Source: a virus
Length of the DNA: 29,596 bases
Strand: one strand, 5' to 3'
IMG/VR virus record: IMGVR_UViG_3300025308_000075
Span: 1-29,596 of that record
Shown here: positions 15,325 through 23,096 of the stretch, in pieces
Numbering within the stretch: position 1 is the first letter of the stretch
Layout: each line of letters begins with the position of its first letter
The notes under the pieces: model-generated
What the model saw: only the letters and a program-made list of their open reading frames with translations
Databases searched by the model: none
What the model was told of the DNA's origin: nothing
Program-made: the position numbers and the translations under genes

Positions 15325-15792
15325 TCACCCGCCGATGACGTTGGTCAGATAGTCGTTTGCCAGGCCAAGGATAGCTTGCTCGGCTTCCGGCTGAAGGTTG
15401 CCCTGGGCGTCTGCCGGAATAGATGGGCGCGGCTCGATCGTTGCCTTGTGTCCGCGACCTGCCTTGCCGCCTGCATGCTGAATGGCCGCATAAACCTTGT
15501 TGCTGCCGATCCATGCACTATTCGAATCGTGGCCTGGCGTGAATGATGCGGCGAGCTGCCCGCTCTCCTGCATGATCTTGCCGGGCCACGATCCGCGCTT
15601 CATGCGCGCCGCGATCGTTGATGGTTTTAACCCCAGCCACTTCGGGCGGCCCTCTGCTTCAAGGTTAGCCTCGGTCTGATCCCGAAACTCTGCGGAGATC
15701 GATCTGGCCAACGGTGTCGTGTCCCGCGTGGCCTGCCCCATTTGCGCCAGCACGGCCAATGCGCTTTTTGCTTCGATCTTGATTTCGTACAT
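15325..15792 (-). CDS. Virion morphogenesis protein (Mu gpG-like, phage_tail_S family)
   Basis: The 155-residue protein contains RPKWLGLKPSTIAARMKRG (about residues 49-67), then KIMQESGQLAASF and YAAIQHAGGKAGRG. These are the hallmark motifs of the Mu G / P2 S virion morphogenesis family, which acts in tail completion or head-tail joining. It is the last gene of late block 1 in the same place as in Mu. A Shine-Dalgarno (AGGGG) lies before the ATG. The 110-bp gap upstream of it contains a tRNA-like element on the other strand. Confidence 0.9.
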   Translation of the reverse strand: MYEIKIEAKSALAVLAQMGQATRDTTPLARSISAEFRDQTEANLEAEGRPKWLGLKPSTIAARMKRGSWPGKIMQESGQLAASFTPGHDSNSAWIGSNKVYAAIQHAGGKAGRGHKATIEPRPSIPADAQGNLQPEAEQAILGLANDYLTNVIGG

Positions 15793-15808
15793 GGCTAACC
15801 CCTATAAT
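15779..15808 (+). promoter_or_regulatory. Sigma70-like promoter facing the tRNA-like element
   Basis: On the plus strand TTGATT (15779-15784) and a perfect TATAAT (15803-15808) are separated by 18 bases. The first paired base of the tRNA-like stem (15819) lies 11 bases after the -10, about where transcription would begin or slightly downstream. It runs against the phage genes. The -35 overlaps the first codons of the gpG gene on the other strand. Confidence 0.5.
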
Positions 15809-15818
15809 CCGCACCAGC

Positions 15819-15898
15819 AAGGTCGGCTGTACGCCGATGGGTAATGGCTAAACTGCACCGCAGCGAAGTATGCGAGTTCGAGTCCCGCCGCCGACCTT
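15819..15898 (+). ncRNA. tRNA-like RNA element (non-canonical cloverleaf)
   Basis: This 80-base element is closed by a perfect 9-bp stem (AAGGTCGGC with GCCGACCTT). Inside the stem are T8-G9, a D-arm-like hairpin with a GGG-containing loop (GCC-GATGGGTAAT-GGC), a central hairpin CTGC-ACC-GCAG, and a T-arm-like hairpin with loop TTCGAGT (stem GCGAG/CCCGC, one A-C mismatch). The acceptor length and T-loop are strongly tRNA-like. The anticodon stem cannot be drawn in canonical form (an alternative fold would place GCA in the loop), one extra base lies before the acceptor strand, and no CCA is encoded. It is probably a degenerate or specialised tRNA-like RNA. Antisense transcription would also form the outer stem. 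Confidence 0.5.
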
Positions 15899-15902
15899 CA
15901 CC

Positions 15903-17219
15903 TCATTTCATCTTCACGAACCGCGCTTCATCCAGCAATCTTCCCGTGCCGTCATTCGTCGGCGGTAGCCGATAGGCATTTACAACCGCATCGAGCTTGC
16001 CGTGGTGTTTGACGTTGGTCGCCGCATCCACAGGGATGTAGATCAGCCCGCCATCACCGTCGCTTGCCACGTACACCAGCGTCTTGTGCAACGTGTCCCA
16101 ATACACCGCGTCCGGCTTGGCGATAACCTGCGGCAGCTCCTGGTATTCTTCCAGCGTCAGCGCGATGCCACCGGCGTGGTGCTTTTGGTTATCCGCATGC
16201 ACCAGGCGTTTTTCCGGCAGCACCAGCACGCGCGCCGCATCTTCGCCGCTGTTGGCCTTGGCGAAGTCGGCTATATCCTCGGAGACGAAGCCGACCACCT
16301 GCGCTTCATGCCCCGGCGCGCGTTTGGCCAGTGCATTGCTTGCCCAGCTTGCGAACGCCTGGTGGCGCAGAGCGGAGTTGTTGATCGCCTGCACGGCCTG
16401 TACGCGGATCGCGCGATCTTTAACCGCGCTGATCTTGCGCATCACCTCGACGTCATTGCCGAATACTGCCTTGCCTGGGTTGTAGCTCCAGCCCGCATCC
16501 GGCGCGAAGAGCTTGTCCTGTCCGTCCACCTTCACGCGCAGCGCCTTGACCTGCGCGGTGCTGCCATCCTTCATCGGGATCTCGTGATCGATCAGGCGGT
16601 CGCCGGAAGTTTCCACCGTGCGGCCTTCGCGCTCGACCGCAGCGGAGGTCATCGCACTCACGCGGCAGCGGCAGTTGAAACCGTTGGGCGGGTAGTGGGT
16701 AGACCACAGCGCATCGTCGTAGCGGAACACGCGGCCATTCATCGCGCGGTGCATCGGCCGGGTGCGTCCATCCAGCACCGCGACATACCGCCAGTACGGG
16801 TGGCTGTCCGCGCTTTCCATCATCGATCGGTAGCGCCCGGCCATGTAGGCGGTTTGCAGGTTGGTCTGGTAGATCGTCTTGAGGCGGCGCGGGCTGCCGA
16901 GTTGCGCGGTGCTGACCTCACCTGTAGTGGTGTCGGTGTGCTCGGTCTTTCCCCACCAGCCCTTGGCCTGAAGGATGGGCGTTAAATTCTTCTTGAAGTC
17001 GTGAAAGGTAGTGCCGTTGTTTAACGCATCGTCGAGCGCGCCGCGAATATCGTCCAGGATATCGCTGTTGAGCACCTTGGCCACGGTGAAGGCTTTGGCA
17101 TGCGCTTCCTGCCACAAGTCTTTCCAGTTCCAGGTGATCGCGTAGCCCTTGGACTGAAAATACTCGATCGCCTTCTCGGGCGGCAAGCCGAACACGGCGG
17201 AGAGATCAACCTTGTCCAT
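15903..17219 (-). CDS. Minor head / head morphogenesis protein (Mu gp30 F-like) with C-terminal PBECR-type nuclease-like domain
   Basis: The 438-residue protein has the SPP1 gp7/Mu F domain in its N-terminal two thirds. The segment TIYQTNLQTAYMAGRY (about residues 97-112) and the HYPPNGFNCRCRVSAM motif (about 175-190) are diagnostic. This part acts near the portal during head assembly. The C-terminal 140 residues (DAARVLVLPEKRLVHADNQKHHAGGIALTLEEYQELP as landmark; key residues H, H and the LVYVA strand) resemble the phage-Barnase-EndoU-ColicinE5-RelE-like nuclease domains attached to such proteins. The nuclease reading is pattern-based. The start overlaps the portal stop by 14 bases. Confidence 0.85.
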   Translation of the reverse strand: MDKVDLSAVFGLPPEKAIEYFQSKGYAITWNWKDLWQEAHAKAFTVAKVLNSDILDDIRGALDDALNNGTTFHDFKKNLTPILQAKGWWGKTEHTDTTTGEVSTAQLGSPRRLKTIYQTNLQTAYMAGRYRSMMESADSHPYWRYVAVLDGRTRPMHRAMNGRVFRYDDALWSTHYPPNGFNCRCRVSAMTSAAVEREGRTVETSGDRLIDHEIPMKDGSTAQVKALRVKVDGQDKLFAPDAGWSYNPGKAVFGNDVEVMRKISAVKDRAIRVQAVQAINNSALRHQAFASWASNALAKRAPGHEAQVVGFVSEDIADFAKANSGEDAARVLVLPEKRLVHADNQKHHAGGIALTLEEYQELPQVIAKPDAVYWDTLHKTLVYVASDGDGGLIYIPVDAATNVKHHGKLDAVVNAYRLPPTNDGTGRLLDEARFVKMK

Positions 17220-18795
17220 TTACGCTCAGACGCCCCCACACCTCGGCCACGAACATCGCGCGCGCCAGCGTCTCTTCGAGCTGAAGCGTGTCCATCGCTG
17301 GGAAGGTCGCGGCCAGCTTGTCGTACACCTCGGCGTAGTCAGCGGATGCGGCGATCATCTCCAGCACCGGCTTGAGCGCGGCCACCGCCTGACCTTGCAG
17401 CAGATCCGGCGCGATCGCCTCGATCGCGGCATCGAGCGCGGTCTGATCGGGGAATGGATCGCCTGCGCTGTTGTTCGCGCTAAGCGCGGCGGCCTTGAGC
17501 GCGCCTTGACCCTTCGATACCTCAGGGCGAACGGAAGGCACGCCCAGCACCTCATCGCCTTCTTCGGCCATTGGAATGCCCGCGCGCTCGTGTGCCCACT
17601 CCGCTTTAATCTTCATGCCGATGCCGACCAGCTTGGGCAGCGCTTCGGCCAGTACGCCTAGATCCTCGCTATCGTCGAACATGAACTTGAAGCGCGGCAA
17701 GCGGCGGCGATCATCCACGCCGCCCTTGTTCAGCGCCAGCAGCGGATACACCAGGTCGCGGGTGAGCGTCCCGGCCAACTGGATCGCGTCCGACACCATC
17801 AGGTCATGACGCACTTCGTTGTGGACGTTTCCCAGGGCGTTGGTGCTGCTTTTTCCATCCGCCTGGCTGGTGAGCGTGCCGCCGAGGATCGCCTTGCTCT
17901 GGCTCTTCTCGCACCAGTCGATCATCGCCATGAACGCGTCTGGCGACCCTTGGGCGGCTTCCTGAAAATCGATGGACATGCCTTCCGGGATGATCCCGGC
18001 GGCATCGTGGCCGATAGACATCACCGCGCGCAGCAGCGTGGATTTCTCTTCGTCGGATGCGCCGCCCTGGTATTTGCCCAGGCGCAGCGGCAGGCCGTAG
18101 ATTTCGAGGAACTCGGCGAGATCCCCGACCGAGTAATTCTTGAACAGGTACGGCCATGACAGCACGCGGTGCAGGCCGCAGCGGGCGATGTAGCCGCTCT
18201 TTGATTTGTGCGTGTGGGTGATCCAGCCGAACGGTTGCAGCAGCTGACCGTCCAGCGACATATCGCGCAGCCGGATCTGCGTGCGCGTTTCGCGGTCGGT
18301 CTGGAACCAACCTTGCGGGCGGTGCGTGATCTCTTTAGGTAGCCACTCGCTACCGAGCAGTTCCCATTCGATCTCCTGGCATGAGAAGCCGTGGCCGATG
18401 CCGTCCAGCGCATCCAGGATCACATCCTCGAAGTTCGGCACGTCCTGGATCAATTCCTTCGCGTAACCGGCCAGCTTGCGCTCGGTAGCGCTGGCGTTAC
18501 GCGGCGGCACGATGTCCCAATCCACCGTCAGCAGCGCGCGCTTGCGTTTGCCCATCTCGGCGTGGATGTGCGCGTCCTTCTCTTCCATGTCCATGAACAG
18601 CTCATGCTGCATGCGGATATCGCCTTGCTCCGCACCTTCAAGGATGCGCGCCAGTTTGACTGGCGTTAAACCGCGCGACGGATGAGACGCAAATTCGCGG
18701 TGCAGCTGTGCCAGGCGCGAGGTCTGCGGCTCGGTCAGCTCGGCGCGCTTGATCGGTTTGCCGGATACGTCAAGGATTGCTGAGGTTGCTACCAT
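17206..18795 (-). CDS. Portal protein (Mu gp29-like, DUF935)
   Basis: The 529-residue product forms the DNA-entry vertex of the capsid. Diagnostic segments are DIRMQHELFMDMEEKDAHIHAEMGKRKRAL (landmark near residues 58-87; MEEKDAHIHAEMGKRK is the key), the LLTVDWDIVPP strand, and LEIYGLPLRLGKYQGGASDEEK near residue 234. All fit the DUF935 family. The ATG at 18795 has a GGGAG Shine-Dalgarno and overlaps the terminase stop. The C-terminal 130 residues are alpha-helical and Ala-rich. Confidence 0.94.
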   Translation of the reverse strand: MVATSAILDVSGKPIKRAELTEPQTSRLAQLHREFASHPSRGLTPVKLARILEGAEQGDIRMQHELFMDMEEKDAHIHAEMGKRKRALLTVDWDIVPPRNASATERKLAGYAKELIQDVPNFEDVILDALDGIGHGFSCQEIEWELLGSEWLPKEITHRPQGWFQTDRETRTQIRLRDMSLDGQLLQPFGWITHTHKSKSGYIARCGLHRVLSWPYLFKNYSVGDLAEFLEIYGLPLRLGKYQGGASDEEKSTLLRAVMSIGHDAAGIIPEGMSIDFQEAAQGSPDAFMAMIDWCEKSQSKAILGGTLTSQADGKSSTNALGNVHNEVRHDLMVSDAIQLAGTLTRDLVYPLLALNKGGVDDRRRLPRFKFMFDDSEDLGVLAEALPKLVGIGMKIKAEWAHERAGIPMAEEGDEVLGVPSVRPEVSKGQGALKAAALSANNSAGDPFPDQTALDAAIEAIAPDLLQGQAVAALKPVLEMIAASADYAEVYDKLAATFPAMDTLQLEETLARAMFVAEVWGRLSVNGQG

Positions 18796-20324
18796 GCTCT
18801 TCTCCCGCTGTAATTGTCATCAGTGCGCTTGGGCACGCCCTGGTATTCGATGGGTGCTACCTCGCGCTTCATCGCGTAGTGGCCGAGGAACAGGCTGATC
18901 GCCGAGTCGCCGTGGCGCTGCAGCTGCGGGCCGTCCCCCTTTTGTGTCTTTGACTTCGGCAGCTTGGGTGTGCCGTCGATCACGCGCAGCGCGCGCAAGT
19001 CGTCGCGCACCTGGCTATCCTTGGGAATATCGTCCAGCGTGCCATCCTGCAACGCAGCCTTGAAGCGAGGCATGTTGGCTAGATAGAACGAATCGCTGAG
19101 CATCACCAGCTCGATGCGTGCCAAGCCAAACTTTTGCGCGGCACGCTCGGCCAGATACTGGCCGTTGCCACGCGCATCCAGCGCGCCGGAGCGGAAGCGC
19201 GGCAGGCGGCTGACGATGTAGATCAGGATCTGCTCTTGCTGCCGGAAAGGACAATTCGACAGCTCGACCTGCCCGCGCACGCGGGTGGTGAGATCGCGGC
19301 CTTCTTCCATGATGTCGATGATGGTCAAGTCGCCGGTGCGCCCGAAGTCTTCGCCGAAGCCGTGCGCGAGGTCTTTGTTGAGCGCACCCAGTATTGGCTT
19401 CAGATGCTCTTCGCACCATTCGGCCACTTCCGCTTCGCGCTCCCAGTCCGGCAGGTAGGCAAACTCGGATGTCCAGCGTCCGCGCACCAGCGGCGTGTCG
19501 ATGTTCATGCGCGCCTCGATCAGGCCCATCGTCAGGTATGCGCCGCCGGATTGTGACGGCACCACGTCCAGCTCTTCGGCGGCATCGTCACCATAAAAGG
19601 CATAGGCGTCTTCCACCCACTGCGCTTCGCCTGCCTGCGTCCACTCGATGCCCCGGCGCAGGCACACGCGCTGATACAAGCCCTGCGCAACCGCATCGCG
19701 AAAAGTGAAGCGGTGAACCGAGCCTTTGCGCTTCTTGGCGCGCACTTCCTGAATGAGTTCGTTGAAGGCGTTGTCCTGGCCGTCATGCGTCGAGATGATG
19801 CGCACCTTGTCGCCCCACAGCAGCATGGCCATCGCGGCCTTGAGCAGCTGCGCGAGATCGTTATGGAACGCCGCTTCGTCGATAACCACAACGCCCTGCT
19901 TGCCGCGCAGATTGGTCGGGCGCGAGCTGAGCGCCACGATACGGCGGCCGGTGGACGGGAAGTCGATCTTGAAGCTTTTTATTTCCTTGTCGCCGTCGAC
20001 GAAGATGCCTTCCTCGATCTCGGATGCGGCGTAGTCGAAGGCGCGCGCCCACATCGCGCACGCCTCGATGTATTCCAGCGCCATGTCCTGCGTCGGGCCG
20101 ATGTAGAAGACGTTGGTGTTGTTCTCTTCCTGCGCGGCCAGCAGCACGTTATCGGATGCCTCCGCCCAAGTCAGGCCGATCCGGCGCGACTTTTCAGCGA
20201 TCTTGAGCTGGCTTTCGTCCGCTACCCATCGCTGCTGATAGGGCAGCAAAACGACCGGCGGCGCATCCTTGCGCGCCGCATCGCTCGGTATGATGACCGG
20301 AAGGGGTTTAGCCTGGGATGCCAA
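18789..20324 (-). CDS. Terminase large subunit (Mu gp28-like)
   Basis: This is the packaging motor ATPase/nuclease. From the TTG start I prefer (20324; product MASQAKPLPVIIPSD, about 511 residues) the Walker-A-like motif is EKSRRIGLTWA (about residues 44-54), the Walker B is GVVVIDEAAF (about 144-153) and motif III is IISTHDG. The nuclease half contains GEDFGRTGDLTIIDIM, the first acidic cluster of the RNase H-like fold. An ATG at 20396 is also open but overlaps the small-subunit gene by 89 bases. Mu-type gp28 length fits the shorter form. Confidence 0.93.
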   Translation of the reverse strand: MASQAKPLPVIIPSDAARKDAPPVVLLPYQQRWVADESQLKIAEKSRRIGLTWAEASDNVLLAAQEENNTNVFYIGPTQDMALEYIEACAMWARAFDYAASEIEEGIFVDGDKEIKSFKIDFPSTGRRIVALSSRPTNLRGKQGVVVIDEAAFHNDLAQLLKAAMAMLLWGDKVRIISTHDGQDNAFNELIQEVRAKKRKGSVHRFTFRDAVAQGLYQRVCLRRGIEWTQAGEAQWVEDAYAFYGDDAAEELDVVPSQSGGAYLTMGLIEARMNIDTPLVRGRWTSEFAYLPDWEREAEVAEWCEEHLKPILGALNKDLAHGFGEDFGRTGDLTIIDIMEEGRDLTTRVRGQVELSNCPFRQQEQILIYIVSRLPRFRSGALDARGNGQYLAERAAQKFGLARIELVMLSDSFYLANMPRFKAALQDGTLDDIPKDSQVRDDLRALRVIDGTPKLPKSKTQKGDGPQLQRHGDSAISLFLGHYAMKREVAPIEYQGVPKRTDDNYSGRRAW

Positions 20325-20826
20325 GGATTCGCCTCTTGATCTCGCTGACCGCAGCGGGCGACAGACCGCCCTTCTTGGCGATCTTCTCGACGGCATCGGC
20401 AGCCGTGGCCGCTTTCTCGCGCACCTCGGTGGCCCACTGCTTTTGTTTAACGGTGGCGTTGGACAAGCGCGCGACCATCAGGCCGATCTCTTTCATCGGC
20501 GCACCTTCTTCCATCTTGAGCAGGGTGTCGAACGCCTTTTGCTGCACCAGGCGGATCAGCGCGTCGTTCATCGCGCCGGCATCGTCCGGGATGGATTCGG
20601 ATATCGCCCTGGCTTGCTCGGTGGCCATGCGCAGCGCAGAGAGCCGGTTCTCGAATTCTTGCCCGTAGCGGTGGACGGCGGACTTGCTGATATCGAAGCC
20701 GCGCTCTTTCAGCTCGGCGGCGAGCAGCTCGTAATCGGCGAAGTTGTTATCCGATAGCGCACGATCCAGCCAAGCTTTGGTCGCTGGCGGAAGCTTCGCA
20801 ATCTTGCTGCGCGGCGCCACGATCAA
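20308..20826 (-). CDS. Terminase small subunit (Mu gp27-like, DUF3486)
   Basis: The 172-residue protein begins MIVAPRSKIAKLPPATKAWLDRAL, with the helix-turn-helix-like NFADYELLAAELKERGFDISKSAVHRYG (landmark, residues 28-55; SKSAVHRYG is key). This is the DUF3486 pattern in Mu gp27. It recognises DNA for packaging. The first codon is TTG (20826) overlapping the previous stop; a GTG two codons later is an alternative. The C-terminal half is a coiled-coil-like helical region. Confidence 0.9.
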   Translation of the reverse strand: MIVAPRSKIAKLPPATKAWLDRALSDNNFADYELLAAELKERGFDISKSAVHRYGQEFENRLSALRMATEQARAISESIPDDAGAMNDALIRLVQQKAFDTLLKMEEGAPMKEIGLMVARLSNATVKQKQWATEVREKAATAADAVEKIAKKGGLSPAAVSEIKRRILGIPG

Positions 20827-21134
20827 CTAGCCCAATACTTGGCAGGCCGAGCAATGCCCGGATCGCAGTCAACCGTATACTCGGCAACATCTGTACCGTT
20901 GCGCGTGAGGTCTGAAAACCAGCGTCCGCCCGGCTGCTTGTCCAGCTTCACCAGCTCACGGTCGGACAGGTAATCCAGTGCGCGCCGAACCTCAAGCGCG
21001 GTGGCATCCGAAAACATTCCCTGCACAGTGGCCAGCACCAATTCTTCGTACGCGCCCATCGGGCTGGCGTTGTGCAGCGTTAAAATCACCAGCCAGCGCA
21101 AGGTTTCGCGCCGCACCTTATCCTGATCAATCAT
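20823..21134 (-). CDS. Small winged-helix-like phage protein, Mu gp26-like
   Basis: I place the start at MIDQDKVRRETLRWLVIL (21134), giving 103 residues. The pattern LRWLVILTLHNAS, then VRRALDYLSDRELVKLDKQ (about residues 55-73) suggests a winged-helix fold, with a C-terminal segment SDLTRNGTDVAEYTVDCDPGIARP resembling the VpaChn25_0724/Mu gp26 group. The protein lies directly before the terminase genes, as in Mu. The function is unknown; a DNA-binding or packaging role is possible. Confidence 0.7.
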   Translation of the reverse strand: MIDQDKVRRETLRWLVILTLHNASPMGAYEELVLATVQGMFSDATALEVRRALDYLSDRELVKLDKQPGGRWFSDLTRNGTDVAEYTVDCDPGIARPAKYWAS

Positions 21135-21483
21135 GTTTTGCCCCCTGTATCTGTACCACCTCAAGTTTGCTGTAAAGCGCATCCAGCTTGGATTCGATCA
21201 CCGTCTGCCCGCGTATGTAGTCTTCGCGGCGCACGTACAGCACCGGCATATCGATCTGGAACTTGGAAAAGTCTTTCTCGAATTGGCGTAATTGCTTGGC
21301 CACCTCGGCGTCTTCCGTCGCGCGCTTGGTCAGGTCTGCCTGAATCACCGCAAAACGCTCGCTCAATTGCGTCTTGAATTGTCGCACCAGAATCGTGCCG
21401 AACAGCCACACCACCGAGGCGAACGCGCCGATCAGGGCAGCGACAGCCATCACCAATTGCCAGAGATCAATCTGCAAAGTCAT
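21127..21483 (-). CDS. Membrane-anchored coiled-coil protein, Mu gp25-like (DUF2730-type)
   Basis: The start is MTLQIDLWQLVMAVAALIG (21483), overlapping the stop of the zinc-ribbon gene (ATGA), which gives 118 residues. One transmembrane helix lies at residues about 10-32. It is followed by a charged helical segment (LSERFAVIQADLTKRATEDAEV) and a terminal heptad-like helix (ESKLDALYSKLEVVQIQ). This matches the Mu gp25 class by layout and position; direct family assignment is uncertain. The function is unknown. Confidence 0.6.
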   Translation of the reverse strand: MTLQIDLWQLVMAVAALIGAFASVVWLFGTILVRQFKTQLSERFAVIQADLTKRATEDAEVAKQLRQFEKDFSKFQIDMPVLYVRREDYIRGQTVIESKLDALYSKLEVVQIQGAKHD

Positions 21484-21671
21484 TTTCTTTTTTCTCGCTT
21501 TTCGTAATCGTCGCGGCAATCGGCATCACAAAAACAGCCCTCGAACACCACCTCGTCGCAGTTGTAGCAAAAGCCGAGCGGCGGCATGGAGGGCTTGGCG
21601 GCTTGCGCGGCCAGGGCACGATCGCGATCTTCCTGTTCGCGCTGACAGCCCATGTCTATCGCGTCAGTCAC
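21480..21671 (-). CDS. Small zinc-ribbon-like protein
   Basis: The 63-residue protein starts with GTG and overlaps both spanin stops (GTGA). Four to five Cys residues form a C-terminal metal site, CYNCDEVV then CFCDADC. This resembles the TraR/DksA-type or DUF2116-type small zinc proteins often encoded next to lysis genes in Mu-like phages. The N-terminal 30 residues form a charged helix (QREQEDRDRALAAQAAK). In DksA-like proteins such a part contacts RNA polymerase, but the coiled-coil tip is missing here, so the function is open. Confidence 0.65.
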   Translation of the reverse strand: MTDAIDMGCQREQEDRDRALAAQAAKPSMPPLGFCYNCDEVVFEGCFCDADCRDDYEKREKRK

Positions 21672-21921
21672 TGCCCGCCCGCTCGCACTCCGCCAGCTTG
21701 CTCAGCTGATCCCGGCACTGCGCCGCCAGCTCCATCGCCTCGATGTGGTTGTCCAGCAAGTCCGCCAAGCTGCCCGATCTGGCGGGCGGCGGCGCCGGGC
21801 AGGGTGTAGTCAGGTTCGCCGGGCAGGGGCGCGGCTGCGCCGGCGTTGGCGGCGTTCCAGAGGCGCAGGCCGTCAGCATCGAGGCCGCAATCAACACCAC
21901 TATGCGTATCGACATAAACAT
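21664..21921 (-). CDS. Rz1: Outer-membrane spanin lipoprotein Rz1, embedded in Rz
   Basis: The 85-residue frame lies wholly inside the Rz gene in another frame. Its N-terminus has a signal peptide ending in the lipobox LTAC (Cys19), then a Pro-rich segment (GTPPTPAQPRPCP). Such short proline-rich lipoproteins are the outer-membrane half of the lambda-type spanin complex, which fuses inner and outer membranes at lysis. An AAGGAG Shine-Dalgarno precedes the first ATG with 7 bases of spacing. The nested layout matches lambda Rz/Rz1. Confidence 0.88.
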   Translation of the reverse strand: MFMSIRIVVLIAASMLTACASGTPPTPAQPRPCPANLTTPCPAPPPARSGSLADLLDNHIEAMELAAQCRDQLSKLAECERAGSD

Positions 21922-22171
21922 TCACCTTCTCCTTGATCGTGCGGTACACCACGCGGATCTTCTCGCGCGTCACTTCGCGCTGCGCGCCGACCGCTTCGCG
22001 CCGCGTCGATTCCTTGTCCGCAGCCGCCACCCCGGCGCGGGTCTGTTGCAGCGCCTGCGCATCGCGCCGGTCTGATTCGCGCGCGACACCCTGCACATAG
22101 CCGAAGCCGATGCAGGCCAGCACCAGCAGCAGCACGGCGAGAACACGGTAAGGGAGCGGGATCACACGCAT
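21668..22171 (-). CDS. Rz: Inner-membrane spanin (Rz-like)
   Basis: The 167-residue protein has one N-terminal transmembrane helix (YRVLAVLLLVLACIGFGYVQG, landmark around residues 8-28) and then a charged, coiled-coil-like periplasmic part (ARESDRRDAQALQQTR, then REVTREKIRVVYRTIKEKV). This is i-spanin architecture. It follows the transglycosylase gene with a short overlap. The last 70 residues are Gly/Ala-rich and lie over the Rz1 frame, where coding is shared. Confidence 0.82.
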   Translation of the reverse strand: MRVIPLPYRVLAVLLLVLACIGFGYVQGVARESDRRDAQALQQTRAGVAAADKESTRREAVGAQREVTREKIRVVYRTIKEKVNVYVDTHSGVDCGLDADGLRLWNAANAGAAAPLPGEPDYTLPGAAARQIGQLGGLAGQPHRGDGAGGAVPGSAEQAGGVRAGGQ

Positions 22172-22812
22172 GCGATCGCGCCCCCCCAGCCCGCGTAGAC
22201 CGGTTGCCAGCGCGTCAGGATCAGGCGCGGATAGCCACGGTTCTCGGCAAAGTTGGCCGCACTGCGCCCGGCGTTAACTTTTTCCACATGGCCGAACCAG
22301 ATCGCCGGGTTTAACGATCTGGACGCCGCCAGCTTCTGGTCGCGGTACACCCAGCCCAGCCCGCCGTTGTAGGCGGACAGAGACATGGCCATGCGCTCGC
22401 ACGCATCGGCAGCCTGCACGCGATCCCACAGCCAGCGGTCGTAGCTGACCAGCGCGCGCAGCGCCCAGCCGGGGTTGTACGGTTGCGCGGCGCCCCAGCG
22501 ATACACGCCGGAGATCCACGCGGACGTGGCCGGCATGAATTGCGCCATGCCCTGCGCCCCCACCGGGCTGCGCGCATCGGCGCGCCAGCGGCTCTCCTGG
22601 TGGATCTGTGCGGCGAAGGCGGCGACCGGCGCATCCATGCCCCACACGGCGCGCGCCTGGCGCGTCAGGTCGCGCTGGTGGCGCAGCGCATCACGAGGGA
22701 CCTCGGCGACCCCGGCATGCACATCCCGCGCGCAGAACAGCAACAAGGCCAGCGCGGCAATGGCGGCACACAGCGCCGCCACCAGCTTGTCTCCTTTGGT
22801 GAGGCGCGCCAT
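22162..22812 (-). CDS. Endolysin: lytic transglycosylase (SLT domain)
   Basis: From MARLTKGDK (22812) the 216-residue product has an N-terminal hydrophobic helix at about 10-27 that could act as signal-arrest-release anchor. The SLT domain follows: AAQIHQESRWRADA with the catalytic Glu73, then GAQGMAQFMPAT (about 88-99), and AMSLSAYNGG further on. These are the three classic SLT motifs. It cleaves murein glycan strands during lysis. Two bases separate it from the holin gene, so both are probably expressed together. Confidence 0.92.
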   Translation of the reverse strand: MARLTKGDKLVAALCAAIAALALLLFCARDVHAGVAEVPRDALRHQRDLTRQARAVWGMDAPVAAFAAQIHQESRWRADARSPVGAQGMAQFMPATSAWISGVYRWGAAQPYNPGWALRALVSYDRWLWDRVQAADACERMAMSLSAYNGGLGWVYRDQKLAASRSLNPAIWFGHVEKVNAGRSAANFAENRGYPRLILTRWQPVYAGWGGAIACV

Positions 22813-22814
22813 CG

Positions 22815-23096
22815 CTACATCCCCAGGCTCACCGCCAGCATCGCGCAGCCGACGATGATCGCGCGGCGCAGCATGGCGCACGCCTGCATGACCGGCGCAG
22901 TGAGCAACTGCGGGTTATCAGGCCGCGCATACGGGAACAGCGAGCGGTCGATCCAGTAGCCGACCACGGCGGCCATCGTGATCAGCGACAGCTTGTACAG
23001 CGATACCGGCAGTTGCTGCGGCGACAGCACGGCGATCGCGGCGAGCAGCACCAGCGTAATCAGCAGCCAGTCGGCCATGCGGGGGATTTTGCTCAT
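22815..23096 (-). CDS. Holin (superfamily III type), 3 transmembrane segments
   Basis: From MSKIPRMADWLL (23096) the 93-residue protein shows hydrophobic segments at about 9-24, 31-50 and 75-92. The central SPQQLPVSLYKLSLITMAAVVGYWIDRSLFPYARPD (landmark; GYWIDRSLFPYARP is key) matches putative phage holins that precede SLT-type endolysins in Mu-like phages. It opens the inner membrane for the lytic enzyme. The frame is open further upstream to 23237, but that part overlaps the Cys-rich gene. Confidence 0.82.
   Translation of the reverse strand: MSKIPRMADWLLITLVLLAAIAVLSPQQLPVSLYKLSLITMAAVVGYWIDRSLFPYARPDNPQLLTAPVMQACAMLRRAIIVGCAMLAVSLGM

Noticed and set aside
15821-15897. A standard tRNA gene
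   Set aside because: Acceptor and T-loop fit, but no canonical 5-bp anticodon stem with 7-base loop can be drawn, one extra base precedes the acceptor strand, and no CCA is present. Listed as tRNA-like only.
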